From: Xanthobacteraceae bacterium
GTDB taxonomy: Bacteria > Pseudomonadota > Alphaproteobacteria > Rhizobiales > Xanthobacteraceae
Assembly: GCA_025929595.1 (NCBI GenBank)
Contig: JAICQA010000118.1
Span: 1 to 8,006, forward strand
DNA length: 8,006 bases
Direction of reading: 5' to 3'
This document shows, piece by piece, positions 5,548 to 8,006 of the stretch. The position numbers and the translations under genes are program-made. A model generated the notes under the pieces. That model ran no database searches, was not told the origin of the DNA, and was given only the letters and a program-made list of their open reading frames with translations. How positions within the stretch are numbered: position 1 is the first letter of the stretch; each line of letters starts with the position of its first letter.

Positions 5548-6014
5548 ACGCGCCGGCGTGCCCAGCTCGCGAAACTGTCGGCAAGCGCGCGCAGCCGCCG
5601 CTCTTCAAACCCGGGCACATACCAGGTCCCGCCCGAGTCCGCCGAAACGGCCACATCCAGCGGAATCCGCTGCTTGCCGACAATGATCTCGCCTTCGAGA
5701 TAATCCGAAGGGATGCCGCCGAAGTCCTCGTTGCCGCCGGAGTAATGGGCGAGCAGCACGCCGTGAATGCGCGCGGTCAGCACCGGGCCGGAGCCGATGC
5801 GGCCCGCGAATTCCCGAGCCAGGCTCGCGCGCAATTGCTGGCCGATTACGGCTGCGGCACCGCGCGCGCCGCGCGCCTCCAGCGGCCCGGTATCGACGAC
5901 GATGCGGCTCACCGTTCGGCCGCTTTGCGCGAACACGTCCGTGGAGAAATAGCGTGCGAAGGGGATCGCCGCCGAAACGGCGGCGAATCCCAGCAGGAAT
6001 GCCCGGCGGTTCAT
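5544..6014 (-). CDS. Small exported protein with twin-arginine-like signal, function unknown
   Basis: This 156-aa protein starts MNRRAFLLGFAAVSAA, with Arg3-Arg4 and a hydrophobic stretch resembling a Tat (or Sec) signal; a likely cleavage site is DVFA/Q at residue 29/30. The mature part of about 127 residues has no cysteine or membrane helix. It contains VSRIVVDTGPLEARGARG, an amphipathic helix (IGQQLRASLAREFAG), a strand GPVLTARIHGVLLAHYSGG and GEIIVGKQRIPLDVAV. I do not recognise the family; a periplasmic role is inferred from the signal only. The frame stays open upstream to 6092, but ATG 6014 is preferred because it places the signal at the N-terminus and has GAGG six bases upstream. It lies 64 bases after greA and could be read from the carB-greA transcript. 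A perfect 14-bp palindrome covers its ribosome site. Confidence 0.82.
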   Translation of the reverse strand: MNRRAFLLGFAAVSAAIPFARYFSTDVFAQSGRTVSRIVVDTGPLEARGARGAAAVIGQQLRASLAREFAGRIGSGPVLTARIHGVLLAHYSGGNEDFGGIPSDYLEGEIIVGKQRIPLDVAVSADSGGTWYVPGFEERRLRALADSFASWARRRV

Positions 6015-6021
6015 GACAGAC

Positions 6022-6035
6022 CTCGTTCGAACGAG
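6022..6035. promoter_or_regulatory. Perfect 14-bp palindrome over the ribosome site of the exported-protein gene
   Basis: CTCGTTCGAACGAG is an uninterrupted self-complementary 14-mer located seven bases before ATG 6014 on the minus strand, overlapping that gene's GAGG. It could be an operator for a dimeric repressor or could pair the ribosome site in the mRNA, though a loopless palindrome folds poorly as a hairpin. No binding protein can be named. Confidence 0.5.
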
Positions 6036-6073
6036 CCCGGCGCCATGCTGCGCCAGGCTGCGGGCCGGAAAGC

Positions 6074-6086
6074 GGCGCTCAGCGCC
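6074..6086 (-). other. Inverted repeat centred on the greA stop codon
   Basis: GGCGC and GCGCC flank the greA TGA exactly, giving a perfect 5-3-5 symmetry in the mRNA. A CTTTCC tract follows but no proper U-run. It may slow or partly terminate transcription before the exported-protein gene, or be chance in GC-rich DNA. Confidence 0.35.
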
Positions 6087-6552
6087 ACTCAATCTTCACG
6101 ACCTCGTAAGCCTTGGCGCCCTTCGGCGTATTCACTTCGACCGAGACGCCCTTCTTCTTGCCGATCAGCGCGCGCGCCAGCGGTGACGTGATCGAGATGC
6201 GGCCGGCCTTGGCGTCGGCTTCCGTCTCGCCCACGATCTGCCACGCCTTCTTCTCGTCGGTGTCCTCGTCGACGAGCGTCACCGTCGCGCCGAAGGTGAT
6301 GGTGTCGCCCGAAAGCTTCGACACGTCGATCACTTCGGCACGCGAAATCTTGTCTTCGAGCTCCGCGATACGTCCCTCGTTCAGCGACTGCGTCTCTTTC
6401 GCAGCGTGATACTCGGCATTCTCCGACAGGTCGCCGTGGCCGCGCGCCTCGGTGATCTGCTGGATGATGCGCGGCCGCTCCACCTGCTGGCGGTGGCGCA
6501 GCTCGACCTCGAGCGCGGAATAGCCGGAGGCCGTCATCGGGATCTTTTCCAT
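6079..6552 (-). CDS. greA: Transcription elongation factor GreA
   Basis: GreA enters the secondary channel of RNA polymerase and stimulates cleavage of backtracked transcripts, restarting stalled complexes. The product is 157 aa, the usual length. The N-terminal coiled-coil hairpin (about residues 10-75) carries the tip motif GDLSENAEYHAAKE, with the Asp41 and Glu44 that coordinate the catalytic magnesium in the family. The C-terminal FKBP-like domain (about 80-157) shows VTLVDEDTDE, KAWQIVGETEADAKAG, ISITSPLARALIGKK and a YEVVKIEW end. The start MEKIPMT is typical, and AGGAG lies eight bases before the ATG. It follows carB on the same strand by 137 bp, an arrangement common in alphaproteobacteria, so cotranscription is likely although the gap could also hold its own promoter. 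All key residues are present. Confidence 0.97.
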   Translation of the reverse strand: MEKIPMTASGYSALEVELRHRQQVERPRIIQQITEARGHGDLSENAEYHAAKETQSLNEGRIAELEDKISRAEVIDVSKLSGDTITFGATVTLVDEDTDEKKAWQIVGETEADAKAGRISITSPLARALIGKKKGVSVEVNTPKGAKAYEVVKIEWR

Positions 6553-6689
6553 TTTCTTCTCTCCTCACCCGGCCGGCCCGGGCCCGACCGAGTCAGCAAA
6601 ATCCGCCGTCGGGCGCCCGGAAACGACCGGCCGCCGCGACCGCGGAACGGATTACGAACACGCCACCGCCAAACGAAGCGCGGGCCCTT
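6553..6689. other. carB-greA spacer, extremely GC-rich
   Basis: These 137 bases hold the greA ribosome site (AGGAG on the minus strand, 6561-6565) and a perfect GC-only palindrome GGCCCGGGCC at 6575-6584 that could fold upstream of greA. I see no convincing promoter or U-tract terminator, and no coding frame with protein-like composition. Confidence 0.45.
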
Positions 6690-6700
6690 TCAGGCCCCGC
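6680..6700 (-). other. Hairpin enclosing the carB stop codon
   Basis: GCGGGCC (6680-6686) pairs with GGCCCCGC (6693-6700) with one bulged C, and the six-base loop contains the carB TGA (6692-6690). On the minus strand it is followed by GCTTCGTTTGG, only mildly T-rich, so it would be at most a weak terminator between carB and greA. Confidence 0.4.
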
Positions 6701-8006
6701 TTTTGAAGTAGCTTTGCAGCGCCCGCACTTCCAGATCGCCGCCCAGATAGGCCTTGATCCCGCGCGCCGCAGCGATGGCACCTGAAAGAGTGGTGTAATA
6801 CGGCACTTTATGCAAGAGGGCCGCGCGGCGCAAAGACCTTGAATCTGTAAGGGCTTGCGCACCCTCGGTGGTATTGAACACAAGCTGCACTTCGCCGTTC
6901 TTGATGGCGTCCACGATATGCGGCCGCCCCTCCAGCACCTTGTTGATCTTTTCGGCTTCGATGCCCTGTTCCCTGAGGAACCGGAGCGTCCCCGACGTCG
7001 CGATGACCCTGAAGCCGAGCCCGGCCAGCGTACGGATCGATTCGAGGATGCGCGGCTTGTCGGAATCCTTGACCGACACGAACACGATTCCCTTTTTCGG
7101 GAGCATTGTGCCGCCGCCGATCTGGCTCTTCGCGAACGCGATCGAGAAATCGAAGTCGAGCCCCATCACTTCGCCGGTCGAACGCATTTCCGGGCCGAGC
7201 ACCGTGTCGACGCCGGGGAAACGCGCAAACGGGAACACGGCTTCCTTCACCGCGATGTGCTTGTAAGACGGACGGCTGAGCTTGAAGCTTGCAAGCGTCT
7301 CGCCCGCCATGACGCGCGAGGCGATCTTCGCCACCGGCACCCCGATGGTCTTGGCGACGAACGGTACCGTGCGCGAGGCGCGCGGGTTCACTTCCAGCAC
7401 GTAGATCTCGCCGTCTTTGATCGCATACTGCACGTTCATCAACCCGCCGACCTTGAGCGCGAGCGCAAGCGCCGCCGTTTCTTGCTCGAGATCGGCAATC
7501 GTCTTGGCCGACAGCGAATGCGGCGGCAGCGAACAGGCCGAGTCGCCCGAGTGAATGCCCGCTTCCTCGATGTGCTCCATGATGCCGGCGACGAACACGT
7601 CCTTGCCGTCGGAGAGCGCATCGACGTCCACCTCGATGGCGTCGGAGAGATAGCGGTCGATCAGCACCGGACTCTTGCCCGACACGACCACGGCTTCCTT
7701 CATGTAGCGTTCGAGCTGCGGCGTATCGTGCACGATCTCCATCGCGCGGCCGCCGAGCACGTAGGACGGGCGGATGACGACCGGATAACCGATCTGCTCG
7801 GCAATGCGCTTGGCTTCAACCGCACTCTTGGCGATGCCGTTTTCCGGCTGCCGCAGCTTCAACTTTTCAAGCAGCGTCTTGAAGCGGTCGCGGTCTTCCG
7901 CGAGATCGATCGCGTCGGGCGACGTGCCGAGGATCGGGATATTCGCCTTTTCCAGCGCGTCCGCGAGCTTGAGCGGCGTCTGGCCGCCGAACTGCACGAT
8001 CGCGCC
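6690..8006 (-). CDS. carB: Carbamoyl-phosphate synthase large subunit, C-terminal part (runs off window)
   Basis: CarB makes carbamoyl phosphate from bicarbonate, two ATP and ammonia delivered from glutamine by CarA, feeding pyrimidine and arginine synthesis in the cytoplasm. The window holds the last 438 residues of an enzyme usually near 1,070-1,100 aa; the frame stays open to the right edge, beginning GAIVQFGGQTPLKLA. Present are the second ATP-grasp (carbamate-phosphorylating) half, with RPSYVLGGRAMEIV, EVDVDALSDGKDV, GIMEHIEEAGIHSGDSACSL and the metal-binding LEVNPRASRTVPFV, and then PFARFPGVDTVLGPEMRSTGEVMG. The C-terminal MGS-like allosteric domain starts near GIVFVSVKDSDKPRI and includes VIATSGT, NKVLEGRPHIVDAI and FNTTEGAQALTDS. 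The stop is at 6692-6690. No defect is seen in the visible part; carA lies outside the window. Confidence 0.97.
   Translation of the reverse strand, partial: GAIVQFGGQTPLKLADALEKANIPILGTSPDAIDLAEDRDRFKTLLEKLKLRQPENGIAKSAVEAKRIAEQIGYPVVIRPSYVLGGRAMEIVHDTPQLERYMKEAVVVSGKSPVLIDRYLSDAIEVDVDALSDGKDVFVAGIMEHIEEAGIHSGDSACSLPPHSLSAKTIADLEQETAALALALKVGGLMNVQYAIKDGEIYVLEVNPRASRTVPFVAKTIGVPVAKIASRVMAGETLASFKLSRPSYKHIAVKEAVFPFARFPGVDTVLGPEMRSTGEVMGLDFDFSIAFAKSQIGGGTMLPKKGIVFVSVKDSDKPRILESIRTLAGLGFRVIATSGTLRFLREQGIEAEKINKVLEGRPHIVDAIKNGEVQLVFNTTEGAQALTDSRSLRRAALLHKVPYYTTLSGAIAAARGIKAYLGGDLEVRALQSYFKSGA

Noticed and set aside
6015..6092. 26-codon upstream extension of the exported-protein gene.
   Set aside because: It would bury the signal peptide behind an Arg-rich leader and overlap greA; ATG 6014 has a better ribosome site.

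Overview
This is a GC-rich chromosomal window that looks alphaproteobacterial, most likely order Hyphomicrobiales (Rhizobiales), in or near Bradyrhizobium/Rhodopseudomonas/Xanthobacteraceae relatives. The reasons are the gene set (a LsrB/VtlR-type LysR regulator next to trxB, and carB followed by greA) and an intergenic palindrome pair whose chance translation resembles the spurious peptides commonly annotated in that group. The placement comes from recognising sequences, not from a search.

Layout, left to right. (1) msrP (+, 49-1020) encodes a Tat-exported molybdoenzyme that repairs periplasmic methionine sulfoxide; no msrQ follows it. (2) A convergent spacer holds two REP-like hairpins in inverted orientation (1057-1138). 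(3) A minus-strand pair, trxB followed by a LsrB/VtlR-like LysR gene, overlaps by 4 bp (ATGA). (4) An Lrp/AsnC regulator gene (+) is divergent from trxB across a 233-bp spacer. (5) An AraC-family regulator gene (-) has a 3' end that runs 71 bp antisense into lrp. It is divergent from a two-gene operon (+) encoding a small VOC-fold protein and a 164-aa protein I do not recognise. (6) A small exported protein gene with a twin-arginine-like signal (-) shares a CTAG stop overlap with the preceding operon. (7) greA (-) and the 3' part of carB (-, running off the right edge) are transcribed in the order carB, greA, exported protein.

How the genes work together. The left half has a redox and stress theme: protein methionine-sulfoxide repair, thioredoxin reductase, and a regulator whose rhizobial relatives control oxidative-stress and envelope genes. 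The middle is a typical small cassette of a regulator divergent from its probable targets. The right end is housekeeping: pyrimidine/arginine precursor synthesis and transcript-cleavage factor GreA. From memory, the carB-greA and lrp-trxB-lsrB blocks also lie near each other in Sinorhizobium, so the AraC/VOC cassette may be an accessory insertion in a conserved neighbourhood.

I see no CRISPR array, tRNA, rRNA, transposase or phage gene, and no wholly new system. The observations most worth a second look are a LsrB-like regulator with no cysteine at all, an AraC regulator with a Cys/His cluster and an overprinted C-terminal tail, the covarying hairpin pair, and several precise palindromes over start or stop regions. 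No gap between genes exceeds 300 bases.
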